From: JABJAG01 sp965222215 | Lineage (GTDB): Bacteria; Pseudomonadota; Alphaproteobacteria; UBA6615 | Reading direction: 5' to 3' | Length of the DNA: 64,000 nt | Assembly (NCBI GenBank): GCA_965222215.1 | Contig: OZ244931.1 | Span: forward strand, 434,001 to 498,000 | Shown: positions 33,045 to 41,722 of the stretch, piece after piece | How the letters are laid out: every line of letters starts with the position of its first letter | Position numbering within the stretch: the first letter of the stretch is position 1 | The notes under the pieces: generated by a model | What the model was told of the DNA's origin: nothing | Seen by the model: only the letters and a program-made list of their open reading frames with translations | Database searches by the model: none | Position numbers and translations under genes: made by a program

Positions 33045-34223
33045 TTATCCGGCGGCGCGCATAGGCAGGCTTTCCGTGACGATACGCTCATGCGGGAGGC
33101 GCACCGTCACCGTCGTCCCCACATCCTTGACGCTCGTGATCGCGAGCTCGCCGTCATGCAGTTCCACGAGGGACTTGCTGAGCGGCAAACCCAGGCCGGT
33201 TCCGCCCTGTTTTCTGTGATGGCCGGTGTCGGCCTGCACGAAGGGCTGGAGCACACGGGGAATATCTTCGGCGTCGATGCCGATCCCGGTGTCGACCACG
33301 GCGAATACGAAGCCGGACTCGCCGGCGTTAAGGCGCAGGCGCACCGTGCCGCCGGTCGGCGTGAACTTGACGGCGTTTGTCAGCAGGTTGAACACCACCT
33401 GCTGCAGCTTGTTCCGGTCCCCCGTCAGGTTGGGCAGGTCGTCCGGATACTCGCACCCGACCGAGACTCCCTTGTCCGCCGCAATCGGATTGATCAGCGC
33501 GATGCAGCGATCCGCGAGGTCGTGCGGCACAAATTCCTCTTCGTAGATCTCGAGCTTGCCCGCCTCGATCCGCGACATGTCGAGAACGTCCTCGATGATC
33601 GTCAGCAGGTGCTCGCCGCTGCTGCGGATCAGCCCGGCATACTCGACATACTGGGGATCGCCTACGGGACCGTAGGATTCCTGCTCGATCAGTTCGGAAA
33701 AGCCCATCACCGCGTTGAGTGGCGTGCGCAGCTCGTGGCTCATCGTTGCGAGAAAGCGCGATTTGGCGTCGCTGGCCTGTTCCGCCGCGCGCCAGGCGTC
33801 GCTCAGTTCGCGCGCGCGGGCCTGCATGTGGATGTTGGTGAGCTGCAGCAGCGACAGCGCCGTACCGATGCCGAGATATTCGCCGTCGCGCGTGACGATG
33901 AACCCCTTGAGAAGCGCACCCGGCTTCTCGTCCACGATCAGCCGGTTCAGCGTCTCCAGCGGCGTGCGCTCGTCGACGATCAGCGCGTTCGTGTCCATCA
34001 TGGTGGCGATCGGCTGCTTGTCGTACAGCGCGCGGCCGTACTGGTGGGCCATGGCGAGGATGAAGTCGTGGCGGTTGATCAGGCCGGTCGGTCGGTCGCC
34101 GTCGACGACCGCGATGGTGAGCCGGTCATGGTCTTCGTGGAAGGCCTGGTACACCTCGGCGCAACTGGTCTCGGCGTCGATCGGCGGCTGTGGATCAGCC
34201 AGTCTCTGCAGGGAGTTCGACAT
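33045..34223 (-). CDS. Cytoplasmic histidine kinase with N-terminal CBS-like pair
   Basis: This 392-residue protein lacks membrane segments. Residues 15-130 form a CBS-domain pair (RLTIAVVDGDRPTGLINRHDF and GFIVTRDGEYLGIGTAL), then a coiled coil, then HisKA (ATMSHELRTPLNAVMGFSEL) and HATPase (NLLTNAVKFTP, DTGIGI, GGTGLGLPLSKSL). It is an orphan kinase with no regulator beside it. The CBS pair suggests sensing of an adenine nucleotide. Confidence 0.88.
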   Translation of the reverse strand: MSNSLQRLADPQPPIDAETSCAEVYQAFHEDHDRLTIAVVDGDRPTGLINRHDFILAMAHQYGRALYDKQPIATMMDTNALIVDERTPLETLNRLIVDEKPGALLKGFIVTRDGEYLGIGTALSLLQLTNIHMQARARELSDAWRAAEQASDAKSRFLATMSHELRTPLNAVMGFSELIEQESYGPVGDPQYVEYAGLIRSSGEHLLTIIEDVLDMSRIEAGKLEIYEEEFVPHDLADRCIALINPIAADKGVSVGCEYPDDLPNLTGDRNKLQQVVFNLLTNAVKFTPTGGTVRLRLNAGESGFVFAVVDTGIGIDAEDIPRVLQPFVQADTGHHRKQGGTGLGLPLSKSLVELHDGELAITSVKDVGTTVTVRLPHERIVTESLPMRAAG

Positions 34224-34414
34224 CGCGCACGCACCGAAACAAAAATCAACCGGAACAAACAGCAGTGTGTTCTATCTTCGTGAAGGAACGGTTAATTTTG
34301 GGAACGAAGCCATTGATTTCATTAATATTACAAGATTGTGACGGCGACGGCGTGACCCCGCCGGAAAAAGCGGTCGTCAGCCGGTTGATGTTCGTCGATA
34401 GTTGAAGGAACAGG

Positions 34415-35197
34415 ATGGAGAAGGGCGGGACGATGCAACGTTTTCGGGTTATTGCGGCTGCCATGGGCGCCGTTGTCGCGTTCGGATTGGCGGGAGCCGG
34501 GGTCGCGTCCGCGCAGGAGCCGGTCGATTTGGAGCTCGTGCTCGCGGCTGACGGCTCGGGCTCGATCGACGACGCGGAACTGGCCCTCCAGCGCGAAGGC
34601 TATGCGCGCGCGGTGCGCAATCCGCGCGTGCTGGAAGCGCTGACCGGCGGCATCTACGGCAAGAGCGTGATCGCCTATGTGGAGTGGGGCGCGGCCGAAT
34701 CCCAGCACACCATCGTCGACTGGACCGTCATCGACGGGCCCGAGTCCGCCGCGGCCTTCGGCGATGCGCTCGTGAACGCGCCGCGCCAGGCCTGGGGCTA
34801 CAACTCGATCAGCAACGCGATCGTCTACAGCCGCAACCTGATCGGCGAGAATCCCTATAAGGGCCTGCGCCGTGTCATCGATATTTCCGCCGATGCCGGC
34901 AACATCGGCGGCATTCCGCTGGCTGTGGCGCGCCAGATGGCGCTCGACGACGGCATCACGATCAATGGCCTGGCGATCAGCCGGCCCGGCAGCACGCGCC
35001 CGCTGCGCGCCGTGTCGCTGGAAGCGGAATTCCGTGAGTTCATCATCGGCGGTGCCGGGGCCTTTGTCGTCACCGTCGACGAGACCACAAGCTTCGAGCA
35101 GGCGGTTCTGAAGAAAATGATCCTGGAGGTTGCGGGGCTCGACAGGGCCGATGTCGCGACCCTGCCGCCGGGCGGGCGGCTCAGGTTCGCCGACTAG
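34415..35197 (+). CDS. DUF1194 family (VWA-like) exported protein
   Basis: This 260-residue protein has a signal peptide ending VASAQ, then a von Willebrand A-like fold with the metal site DGSGS in LVLAADGSGSIDDAE and ADAG later. It is a DUF1194 member. The start may be the ATG at 34415 (AAGGAACAGG upstream) or the ATG at 34433, and both keep the signal peptide. Its role is unknown; VWA proteins usually bind partners through metal-dependent contacts. Confidence 0.82.
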   Translation: MEKGGTMQRFRVIAAAMGAVVAFGLAGAGVASAQEPVDLELVLAADGSGSIDDAELALQREGYARAVRNPRVLEALTGGIYGKSVIAYVEWGAAESQHTIVDWTVIDGPESAAAFGDALVNAPRQAWGYNSISNAIVYSRNLIGENPYKGLRRVIDISADAGNIGGIPLAVARQMALDDGITINGLAISRPGSTRPLRAVSLEAEFREFIIGGAGAFVVTVDETTSFEQAVLKKMILEVAGLDRADVATLPPGGRLRFAD

Positions 35198-35203
35198 GGG
35201 CGG

Positions 35204-36004
35204 TCACCTGCTCGTATAGAGCGACACGATCTCGTCGGCGGCGTCGGTCAGGGCCGCAAGGTGATCGGCGACAAAACGCTCGACCGTCACCGCAGGGCGT
35301 ACCCAGAGAAGATTGACACATCCGAGTACCCCGTTTGCGGCGCGCAGAGGCACCGCGATGGCGTTGAGGCCATCATCGAGAAATGAGCCGTTCGCGTAGT
35401 TCTCACCCAAATGGTTCGCGTCGCGCGTTGCGTACCCTAGGGCACGGACTTCTTCGAGAATTCGGTCCAACTTTTTCGGCGTGTGGACGAGGTCGTCGGA
35501 CGGATGTCCCGTCTTTTTGAGGTTTTCGAAGATCTCTTTGCGTTCGCCTTCGGGGCAGAATGCAAGATACGCCCGCCCGACAGCTGTCATGGGTAGCGAA
35601 ACCCGATGGCCGATCTGTTCGCGATTGACCATGAAAGGCGTCTGCAGCCTACTGGTCTCTTTTAGTTCCATTCCGTTGCCGTTGCGCACCATCAGGTCCG
35701 ACGGCCACTTTACTGTTCTGCACAGGCGTCCAAGGACGGGTCCCGCGACTTCGGCCAGCCGGTCGAACTCATCGAGGGTGTTGGTCATGCGGCGCAGTTC
35801 GAAGGTGTTTCGGTAAAGTCCGTCCGAAAGGCCCCGGCGCACGAGGCTCTGCTGTTCGAGGGTGAGCAGGATGCGCAGCAGGGTTGTGCGGTGCAGGCCG
35901 GTGCTTTTATGCAGTTCGTGGAGCGAGGCCGCGCCGCGTTCTTCCAGCGCCCGCATCACGGTGACGCCGCGTTCGATTGCGCGTATGGGCTGTAGTCCTG
36001 TCAT
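35204..36004 (-). CDS. IclR-family transcriptional regulator
   Basis: This 266-residue protein has an N-terminal winged helix (ASLHELHKSTGLHRTTLLRILL) and an IclR effector domain (DLMVRNGNGMEL, then YANGSFLDDGLNAIAVPLR). Its end lies 7 bases from the end of the DUF1194 gene. It is followed upstream by another IclR gene on the same strand. Its target may lie outside the visible neighbours or be the 37049 operon. Confidence 0.9.
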   Translation of the reverse strand: MTGLQPIRAIERGVTVMRALEERGAASLHELHKSTGLHRTTLLRILLTLEQQSLVRRGLSDGLYRNTFELRRMTNTLDEFDRLAEVAGPVLGRLCRTVKWPSDLMVRNGNGMELKETSRLQTPFMVNREQIGHRVSLPMTAVGRAYLAFCPEGERKEIFENLKKTGHPSDDLVHTPKKLDRILEEVRALGYATRDANHLGENYANGSFLDDGLNAIAVPLRAANGVLGCVNLLWVRPAVTVERFVADHLAALTDAADEIVSLYTSR

Positions 36005-36082
36005 GCCCGGCGTTTTCGTTCTCCGAAATCCGCCGGACCGTATCAGAAGATTTCGATGGGTGAAATACCCGAAGGGTGGCGA

Positions 36083-36844
36083 TCAGCCGAACTCGGCCGC
36101 GATCTGTGCCTGCGCCCGGCGCAGGGTTTCCTCGATCAGGGGCCGCGAGTTTTTGAAGCGCAGGGACGGTGCGGGCACCGATATGGCGTGCAAGTCGCCG
36201 CCGAAGTCCTGGAACGCAAACCCGACGGCCGAAATTCCCGGCGTGTGTTCGTCGATGTCGTAGGCCAGGCCATTGGCCCGGATATCCCCGAGCATTGCGA
36301 GGATGGCGGCCATGTCGCCGTCGATGCCGGTGGCGGACCATTCCTTCTCGATCAGGCGCCGCGCCTGATCTTCCGGCATCAGGGCGAGGCAGGCCCGGCC
36401 GTTGGCCGTTGTCGTGAGCGGGAATGTATCGCCGGTAGAACTCACGGTACGCAACCGGTGCACGCCGGGCACCTGGTCGAGGAAGATCATTTCGCTGCCA
36501 CGCAGGACCGCGAGGTCGGTCGTCTCGCCGGTATCGCGCGCCACCTGCGAAAGGACCGCGCGGCAATGCTCGACCACATCGGTCTCGACGGCCTTGCCCA
36601 GCGCGCCGAGCTCCGGCCCGAGGCGCACGCCGGCACCGTTAGGGCCGGAGACGACCAGGCGCTCACGCGCGAGCGCCGTGATGATCCGCTGCACCGTCGA
36701 GCGGGGCAGGCCGACCGCCGACGCGATCTGGCCCAGACTCATGCCGGTCCGCTGGGCCTTCAGCAGGCGCAGGATCGCCGCGGCGCGGGCGATGACCTGG
36801 ACGCCGTTGCGGTCCTTGTTGGGCGTGATGTCGAGCGTATCCAC
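36083..36844 (-). CDS. IclR-family transcriptional regulator (divergent from the cyclase operon)
   Basis: This 253-residue protein has a winged helix (MSLGQIASAVGLPRSTVQRIITAL) and an IclR ligand domain (LDQVPGVHRLRTVS, then ANGLAYDIDEHTPGISAVGFAF). The GTG at 36844 has GGAG 6 bases upstream; a frame reaching 36949 would cross the operator repeat. It is divergent from the catabolic operon at 37049-42310 with an 11-base inverted repeat between, so it is the likely regulator of that operon and itself. Confidence 0.88.
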   Translation of the reverse strand: MDTLDITPNKDRNGVQVIARAAAILRLLKAQRTGMSLGQIASAVGLPRSTVQRIITALARERLVVSGPNGAGVRLGPELGALGKAVETDVVEHCRAVLSQVARDTGETTDLAVLRGSEMIFLDQVPGVHRLRTVSSTGDTFPLTTTANGRACLALMPEDQARRLIEKEWSATGIDGDMAAILAMLGDIRANGLAYDIDEHTPGISAVGFAFQDFGGDLHAISVPAPSLRFKNSRPLIEETLRRAQAQIAAEFG

Positions 36845-36902
36845 GCTGTTCTCCGCGGCGGGTGGCGATCGGGGGCACGTACCCGAAGGCTTATTGACTG
36901 TA

Positions 36903-36954
36903 CCGCAATGCAGCACAAAATTGCCCACAAGTAAAGAAATTGACTGCATTGCGG
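36903..36954. promoter_or_regulatory. Inverted-repeat operator between iclR and the cyclase operon
   Basis: CCGCAATGCAG (36903-36913) and its exact reverse complement CTGCATTGCGG (36944-36954) flank 30 bases of AT-rich sequence. This is a likely binding site for the divergent IclR regulator, probably with promoters in the AT-rich core. Confidence 0.65.
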
Positions 36955-37048
36955 GTCAATTGTATCGTCCCGCCCTTCAAACAGGCGCGCCACCCGGCGA
37001 ACCGACGCAATGATCGCCGCTTCGCCGGCAGACAAACGGGAGAGAACG

Positions 37049-37885
37049 ATGGTTGAAATCCGCGGGATCGAGTTTCAGGCAAACACCGACAACGACATGG
37101 GGCTGGAGTTCTATAACCTCAGCCATCGCTTCGGGTACCAGGCCCCCAACTGGCCGTACTTCCGCGACGTCCAGATCGAACGCATTCACTACATGGCCAA
37201 GTCGGGTGTGCTCAGCCAGCGCATCGACACCACCATGCATGTGACGACCCACATCGACGCCCCGGCCCATGTGGTGCAGGGCACGCCCTTCATCGACGAG
37301 GTGCCGCTGCCGCATTTCTTCGGGTCGGGCCTCGTGGTCTCGATCCCCAAGAAGAAGTGGGAGCAGATCACCGGCGACGATCTCGAGAAGGCCTGTGGCC
37401 ACGCGATCCGCAAGAACGACGTGCTGATTATCAACACCGGCTGGCACAAGGTGTATGAGGACGGCGACTACTTCCCCTATTGCCCGGGTCTCGTCCCGTC
37501 CGCCGCCGAGTGGATGATCGAGAAGGGCGTAAAGGTCGTCGGCCATGACACCCAGGCGAACGACCATCCGCTCGCGACCGCCATCGGACCGCACCGCAAC
37601 GGCCCGCTGCTGCCGCATCTCGCGGAGGAGTATAAGGAATGGTCGGGCGGCATCACTTGGGACGAGGCTTTTCCGGAGTGGGAGCCGGTCCACAACATGC
37701 TGTTCAACCAGGGCATCCTCGGCATCGAGAATGTCGGCGGCGATCTCGACGCGGTGACCGGCAAGCGCTGCACCTTCGCCTTCTTCCCGTGGAACTGGGA
37801 CCGCGGCGACGGCTGCATCATTCGCCTGGTCGCGATGATCGACAAGGGCCAAGGCTACCGCATCGAGGCCGGCGAAGACTTCTAA
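37049..37885 (+). CDS. Cyclase-family (kynurenine-formamidase-like) metal hydrolase
   Basis: This 278-residue protein has the PF04199 metal motif HVTTHIDAPAH near residue 65, a variant of HxGTHxDxPxH, and later VVGHDTQANDHP. The family includes kynurenine formamidase and isatin hydrolase, which open amide or lactam bonds. ACGGGAGAGAACG precedes the ATG at 37049. It is first in a seven-gene plus-strand run and opposite an IclR regulator. The likely reaction is hydrolysis of a cyclic or N-acyl substrate. Confidence 0.87.
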   Translation: MVEIRGIEFQANTDNDMGLEFYNLSHRFGYQAPNWPYFRDVQIERIHYMAKSGVLSQRIDTTMHVTTHIDAPAHVVQGTPFIDEVPLPHFFGSGLVVSIPKKKWEQITGDDLEKACGHAIRKNDVLIINTGWHKVYEDGDYFPYCPGLVPSAAEWMIEKGVKVVGHDTQANDHPLATAIGPHRNGPLLPHLAEEYKEWSGGITWDEAFPEWEPVHNMLFNQGILGIENVGGDLDAVTGKRCTFAFFPWNWDRGDGCIIRLVAMIDKGQGYRIEAGEDF

Positions 37886-37893
37886 ACCGGGAC

Positions 37894-37920
37894 GGGCGGC
37901 CGCCGGTTCGGTGGCCGCCC
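37894..37920. other. GC-rich hairpin between cyclase and cupin genes
   Basis: The arms GGGCGGCCGCCG and CGGTGGCCGCCC pair over 12 bases with one G-T and a three-base loop. No T run follows on either strand, so it is more likely an mRNA-stability or processing hairpin than a terminator. Confidence 0.5.
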
Positions 37921-37958
37921 GCCCTATCGAGGTTCCGCAATGCTATCGGGAGGACGGC

Positions 37959-38303
37959 ATGCATTTGAAACGTTTCCAGGACGCGCAGCCCTACGAGGCG
38001 CCCAACCACTTCGGCACCGTGGGGCTCCGGCTCCAGGGGTTTGAAGACGGTGGTCCGACAAACCAGTGGGTCGGGCTCAGCCAGTTCCTGCCCGGCGGCG
38101 GCGCGGGCCCGGATTCGACGCCGTTCGAGAAGGTCTATGTGATCCTCGAGGGCGAGATGACCGTCACGGTCGACGGCGAATCCACGGTGCTCGGCAAGTA
38201 CGACAGCTGCACCATCCCGCCGGGCGAGATCCGGACCATCGAGAACAAGACCAACGACGTTTGCACCATGCTCGTCGTCATCCCCTACCCGACGGAGGCC
38301 TGA
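37959..38303 (+). CDS. Small cupin-domain protein
   Basis: This 114-residue protein is one cupin_2 barrel (GGGAGPDSTPFEKVYVILEGEMTVTVDGE is the first motif region). The usual His pair of motif 1 is replaced (PFEKVY), so metal binding may be reduced. GGGAGGACGGC precedes the ATG at 37959. It lies between the cyclase and SDR genes, with the SDR starting one base after its stop. It may be a ligand-binding or isomerase component of the pathway. Confidence 0.78.
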   Translation: MHLKRFQDAQPYEAPNHFGTVGLRLQGFEDGGPTNQWVGLSQFLPGGGAGPDSTPFEKVYVILEGEMTVTVDGESTVLGKYDSCTIPPGEIRTIENKTNDVCTMLVVIPYPTEA

Positions 38304-38304
38304 C

Positions 38305-39102
38305 ATGGGCGCGCTCGACAATCCCCTTTCGATGTTCGATGTGAAGGACAAGGTCGCGCTTGTGACCGGCGCATCCGGCGCGTTCGGCATGGTCGCCGCG
38401 CGGGTCCTTGCCGGCGCGGGCTGCAAGCTGGTGCTGGTCGCCGGCAACCAGGACGCGCTTGACGAGATTTCCGAGGAATGCCGCGGCATGGGCGCCGACG
38501 TTACGGCCGTGAACAAACGGCCGACCGACGAGGACACCTGCAACGGCCTCGTCGCGCAGGCGGTCGAGGCCTACGGGCAGCTCGACATTCTCGTGGTGGC
38601 GTCCGGCATGAACAAGGTCGCGCTCATCGACGAAATGGCGCCCGAGGACTTCAACGCCGTCATGGACGCCAACGTGAACCAGAGCTGGCTCATGGCGCGC
38701 GCGTCCGCGGCGCAGATGAAGAAGCAGGGCAAGGGCGGCAAGATCGTGCTCGTGTCGTCGGCGCGCGGCCTGCTGGGTCATCCGGCCGGCTACACCGCCT
38801 ACTGTGCGTCGAAGGCCGCCGTCGACGGAATCACCAAGGCGCTCGGTTGCGAGCTCGGGCCGACCGGGATCACGGTGAACGCCATCGCGCCGACGGTGTT
38901 CCGCTCGCCGCTCACGGGCTGGATGTTCGAGGACAATGACGAGGCCAAGGTCGTGCGGGACAATTTCCTGACCCGCGTGCCGAAGGGTCGCCTCGGCGAA
39001 CCGGAGGACCTGGCCGGACCGTTGCTGTTCCTCGCGTCCGAGGCATGCGCGTTCTACACGGGGCACGTCCTCTACGCCGACGGCGGCTACACGGCGGGCT
39101 GA
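38305..39102 (+). CDS. SDR-family NAD(P)-dependent oxidoreductase
   Basis: This 265-residue classical SDR has the cofactor motif VTGASGAFGMVAARVL near residues 21-36, the NNAG-equivalent VASGMN, catalytic Ser in VLVSSARG and the Tyr-x3-Lys in YTAYCASKAAV. It likely oxidises or reduces a secondary alcohol or ketone. Its start is one base after the cupin stop, and the dehydrogenase gene begins 3 bases after its own stop, so translation is coupled along this operon. Confidence 0.92.
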   Translation: MGALDNPLSMFDVKDKVALVTGASGAFGMVAARVLAGAGCKLVLVAGNQDALDEISEECRGMGADVTAVNKRPTDEDTCNGLVAQAVEAYGQLDILVVASGMNKVALIDEMAPEDFNAVMDANVNQSWLMARASAAQMKKQGKGGKIVLVSSARGLLGHPAGYTAYCASKAAVDGITKALGCELGPTGITVNAIAPTVFRSPLTGWMFEDNDEAKVVRDNFLTRVPKGRLGEPEDLAGPLLFLASEACAFYTGHVLYADGGYTAG

Positions 39103-39105
39103 TCC

Positions 39106-40032
39106 ATGAGCGAGCTTCCCACAGTTGCCATCGTCGGCGCCGGGCTCATGGGCCACGGCATCGCGCTTACGTTCGCCCATGCGGGTCACCGCGTCACCGT
39201 GACCGACCCCGACGCGGACATGCTCGCCAGCACCCCGCGGCGCATCGCCGACAGCATGGCGGCGCTCGGCCATGACGAAGCCGCGACGAAGACGGCGCTC
39301 GCGAATGTAGAGTTGAGCGATTCCCTGGCGTCGGCCGTCGCGAACGCCGGGGTCATGTTCGAGGCGGCGCCGGAGAAGCTCGACCTCAAGCAGCGGCTGT
39401 TCGCCGAAATCGAGGCGAGTGCGCCGCGCGATGCGATCCTTGCGTCGAACACCTCGGTGATCCAGATCACCAAGATCATGGGCGGGCTGGAGCATCGCGA
39501 GCGCGCGGTGGGCACCCACTGGTGGAACCCACCGCACATGATCCCGCTGGTCGAGGTGGTGAAAACCGAGTGGACCGACCCGGATGTCGCCGAACGGATG
39601 ATGGACCTGCTGGCCCACGCCGGAAAAACCCCGGCACTCGTCGAGAAGGACGTGCCGGGCTTTATCGGCAACCGGCTGCAGCATGCTTTGTGGCGCGAGG
39701 CGGTGAGCCTCGTCGAGAACGGGATCTGCGACGCCGAGACCGTGGATACGGTCATCAAGGCCAGCTTCGGGCGACGGCTCGCCGTGCTCGGGCCGCTGGA
39801 AAACGCCGACCTCGTGGGCACGGATTTGTCGCTGGATATCCACGAGAACGTGCTCTTCGACCTGGAGAGCCGGCAGGGGCCGTCGCCGTACCTGGAGCAA
39901 CTGGTCGAGCAGGGCCGTCTGGGGATGAAGACAGGCGAGGGCTTCCGCAAATGGACCGATGAGGAGGCCGATGCGGTGCGGGCCCGCGTCGCGCGACACC
40001 TGACGCGGATCGACACCATCCTTTCGGACTGA
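39106..40032 (+). CDS. 3-hydroxyacyl-CoA dehydrogenase family protein
   Basis: This 308-residue protein has the NAD site IVGAGLMGHGIAL at residues 8-20, ASNTSVI and HWWNPPHMIPLVEVV for the active-site His and Glu region, and a C-terminal helical domain (GFIGNRLQHALWREAVSLVE). The NPPH variant resembles L-gulonate 3-dehydrogenase and carnitine-dehydrogenase-like members as well as 3-hydroxybutyryl-CoA enzymes, so the substrate need not be a CoA ester. Confidence 0.9.
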   Translation: MSELPTVAIVGAGLMGHGIALTFAHAGHRVTVTDPDADMLASTPRRIADSMAALGHDEAATKTALANVELSDSLASAVANAGVMFEAAPEKLDLKQRLFAEIEASAPRDAILASNTSVIQITKIMGGLEHRERAVGTHWWNPPHMIPLVEVVKTEWTDPDVAERMMDLLAHAGKTPALVEKDVPGFIGNRLQHALWREAVSLVENGICDAETVDTVIKASFGRRLAVLGPLENADLVGTDLSLDIHENVLFDLESRQGPSPYLEQLVEQGRLGMKTGEGFRKWTDEEADAVRARVARHLTRIDTILSD

Positions 40033-40076
40033 GCGCCGGCGCGCTACGCTCTGGCTGTCCTAACAAGGAGACAGCC

Positions 40077-40481
40077 ATGGCCAAGGTTTCGGTATCCCAG
40101 AAAATTCCCGCGAGCGCCCAGCAGGTCTGGGACACGATCGGGCACTTCAACAGCCTTGCCGACTGGCATCCGCTGATCCAGAAGAGCGAGGCCGAAGAGG
40201 GCGGCACGGTCCGCCGTCTGACCCTGCCCGACGGCTCGTCGCTCGTCGAGACGCTGGTCTCCGAGGACGGCAAGGAACGGATGTACGACTACACAATTCC
40301 CGACGGCCAGATGCCGTTTTCCGGCTACAAGGCGCGGATGCGCGTGATTGAAGACGATGACGGCAACTGCACGGCCAACTGGGAGAGCGAGTTCGAGGCC
40401 GAAAGCCCCGATGCGGAAAAGGTCGTGACCGACATCTACCAGGCCGGGTTCGACAACCTGCGGAAAATGTTCGGCGGCTGA
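40077..40481 (+). CDS. SRPBCC (START-like, polyketide cyclase 2) protein
   Basis: This 134-residue protein has the SRPBCC start-type fold: VSQKIPASAQQVWDTIGHFN at the N-terminus and CTANWESEFEA before the long C-terminal helix. Such proteins bind hydrophobic ligands in a deep cavity and can act as cyclases or dehydratases. CAAGGAGACAGCC precedes the ATG. It lies between the dehydrogenase and the flavin enzyme. Confidence 0.87.
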   Translation: MAKVSVSQKIPASAQQVWDTIGHFNSLADWHPLIQKSEAEEGGTVRRLTLPDGSSLVETLVSEDGKERMYDYTIPDGQMPFSGYKARMRVIEDDDGNCTANWESEFEAESPDAEKVVTDIYQAGFDNLRKMFGG

Positions 40482-40495
40482 ACGGGACGTCCAAC

Positions 40496-41689
40496 GTGGC
40501 CGGTGTCGCTCAATCGATTGCGCCCGATCGCGACGCGCTGGTGGCGCGGGCAGCCGATCTTGTCCCGCTGCTGCGCGACAACGCCGCCGCGACCCGCGAA
40601 GCGCGCCAGCCCGCGGACGCCAATATCGAGGCCCTGACCGAGGCCGGGTTCTACCGTTTTTTCCAGCCCGCGCGCTGGGGTGGGCTCGAAGTCGACATGC
40701 GCACCCATATCGAGGTGGTGGCAAAGGTCGCCGAGGGATGCGCGTCGACAGGCTGGGTGCTGGGGGTCTCGCAAATCCACTGCTGGCTGGTCGGGCATTT
40801 CGGCGAGCAGGCGCAGGCCGATGTGTTTGCCGACAATCCGGATGCGCGCGTCGCCGGGGTCCCGCCGCCGCGCGGCACGGCACGCCGGGTGGCGGGCGGT
40901 TTCGAGATTTCCGGCTTCTGGCCGTTCGGCTCCGGCTGCACCCACGCCGACTGGATGGTGCTCGGGGCGGTCGTGGACGGCGACCCGGCCGAGATCGCCG
41001 AAGCGATCTTCATGGTCCCGATCGGCGATGTGGAGATCATGGGCGACTGGGATGTCGGCGGCCTGCGGGGCTCCGGCAGCCATTCGGTCAGGGCGGAGGG
41101 CCTGTTCGTGCCCGAACACCGCTATGTCCCGTTCGGGGCCGCCCTGAACGATGCGGGACCGGGACGCGAAGTGAACCCGGGCGCGCTGTTCCGCTCGGCG
41201 GCCGTGCCGTCGATGGTGCTGGCCACCACCGGCCCGGCGCTCGGCGCGGCGGAGATGGCGCTGGAGGCGTTCAGTGCGCGCCTGCCGGGCAAGAAGATTC
41301 CCTATATGGACGACCTGGCCCAGGACACATGGTCGGTAACCCGCCTGCAGGTGGCCGAGGCGCGCACAAAGATCGACGTGGCGAAACTGCTGCTTCGGCG
41401 CGTGGCCGACGACATCGACGAATGGGCGCGCGCGGGCCGGGACATGCCGACGGATATTCGCGTGCGCACCCGGGCCGACTGCTCCTGGGCCGTCCGCCAA
41501 TGCCTGGAGGCCGTCGAGCCGCTCTATCTGGCCAGCGGCGGGAGCGGGCTCGCGCGTTCGAGCCCGATCCAACTCGCCCAGAACGACCTGCACGCGGTGA
41601 ACCTGCACGGCATCCTGACCCTGGAGACCAGCCTCGACGTCTACGGCCGCGTGCTGCTCGGCCAGGATCCGGGCACGAAGGTCATCTGA
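40496..41689 (+). CDS. Acyl-CoA-dehydrogenase-fold flavin monooxygenase/oxidoreductase (HsaA/HpaH-like)
   Basis: This 397-residue protein has the acyl-CoA dehydrogenase fold but the sequence type of two-component flavin monooxygenases: ARWGGLEVDMRTHIEVVAKV, then CASTGWVLGVSQIHCWLV, and GGLRGSGSHSV. The catalytic Glu of true acyl-CoA dehydrogenases is not apparent. The start is a GTG with GGGACG upstream. Such enzymes use reduced flavin from a partner reductase, which is not found nearby. It may hydroxylate an aromatic or cyclic substrate. Confidence 0.83.
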   Translation: MAGVAQSIAPDRDALVARAADLVPLLRDNAAATREARQPADANIEALTEAGFYRFFQPARWGGLEVDMRTHIEVVAKVAEGCASTGWVLGVSQIHCWLVGHFGEQAQADVFADNPDARVAGVPPPRGTARRVAGGFEISGFWPFGSGCTHADWMVLGAVVDGDPAEIAEAIFMVPIGDVEIMGDWDVGGLRGSGSHSVRAEGLFVPEHRYVPFGAALNDAGPGREVNPGALFRSAAVPSMVLATTGPALGAAEMALEAFSARLPGKKIPYMDDLAQDTWSVTRLQVAEARTKIDVAKLLLRRVADDIDEWARAGRDMPTDIRVRTRADCSWAVRQCLEAVEPLYLASGGSGLARSSPIQLAQNDLHAVNLHGILTLETSLDVYGRVLLGQDPGTKVI

Positions 41690-41722
41690 CGCCGTGTCCC
41701 GCCGATGCGTTCACGCGGTCCG

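Noticed and set aside
33015..33050. GGAAC followed by CGTT near the CBS-kinase end
   Set aside because: The spacing is only about 5 bases, far from the 16-17 required for an EcfG-type promoter.
37894..37920. Hairpin as a rho-independent terminator
   Set aside because: There is no T run after it on either strand and the operon continues across it.
38278..39999. 573-codon minus-strand frame opposite the SDR and dehydrogenase genes
   Set aside because: Shadow of two conserved genes, with His/Arg-rich low-complexity translation.
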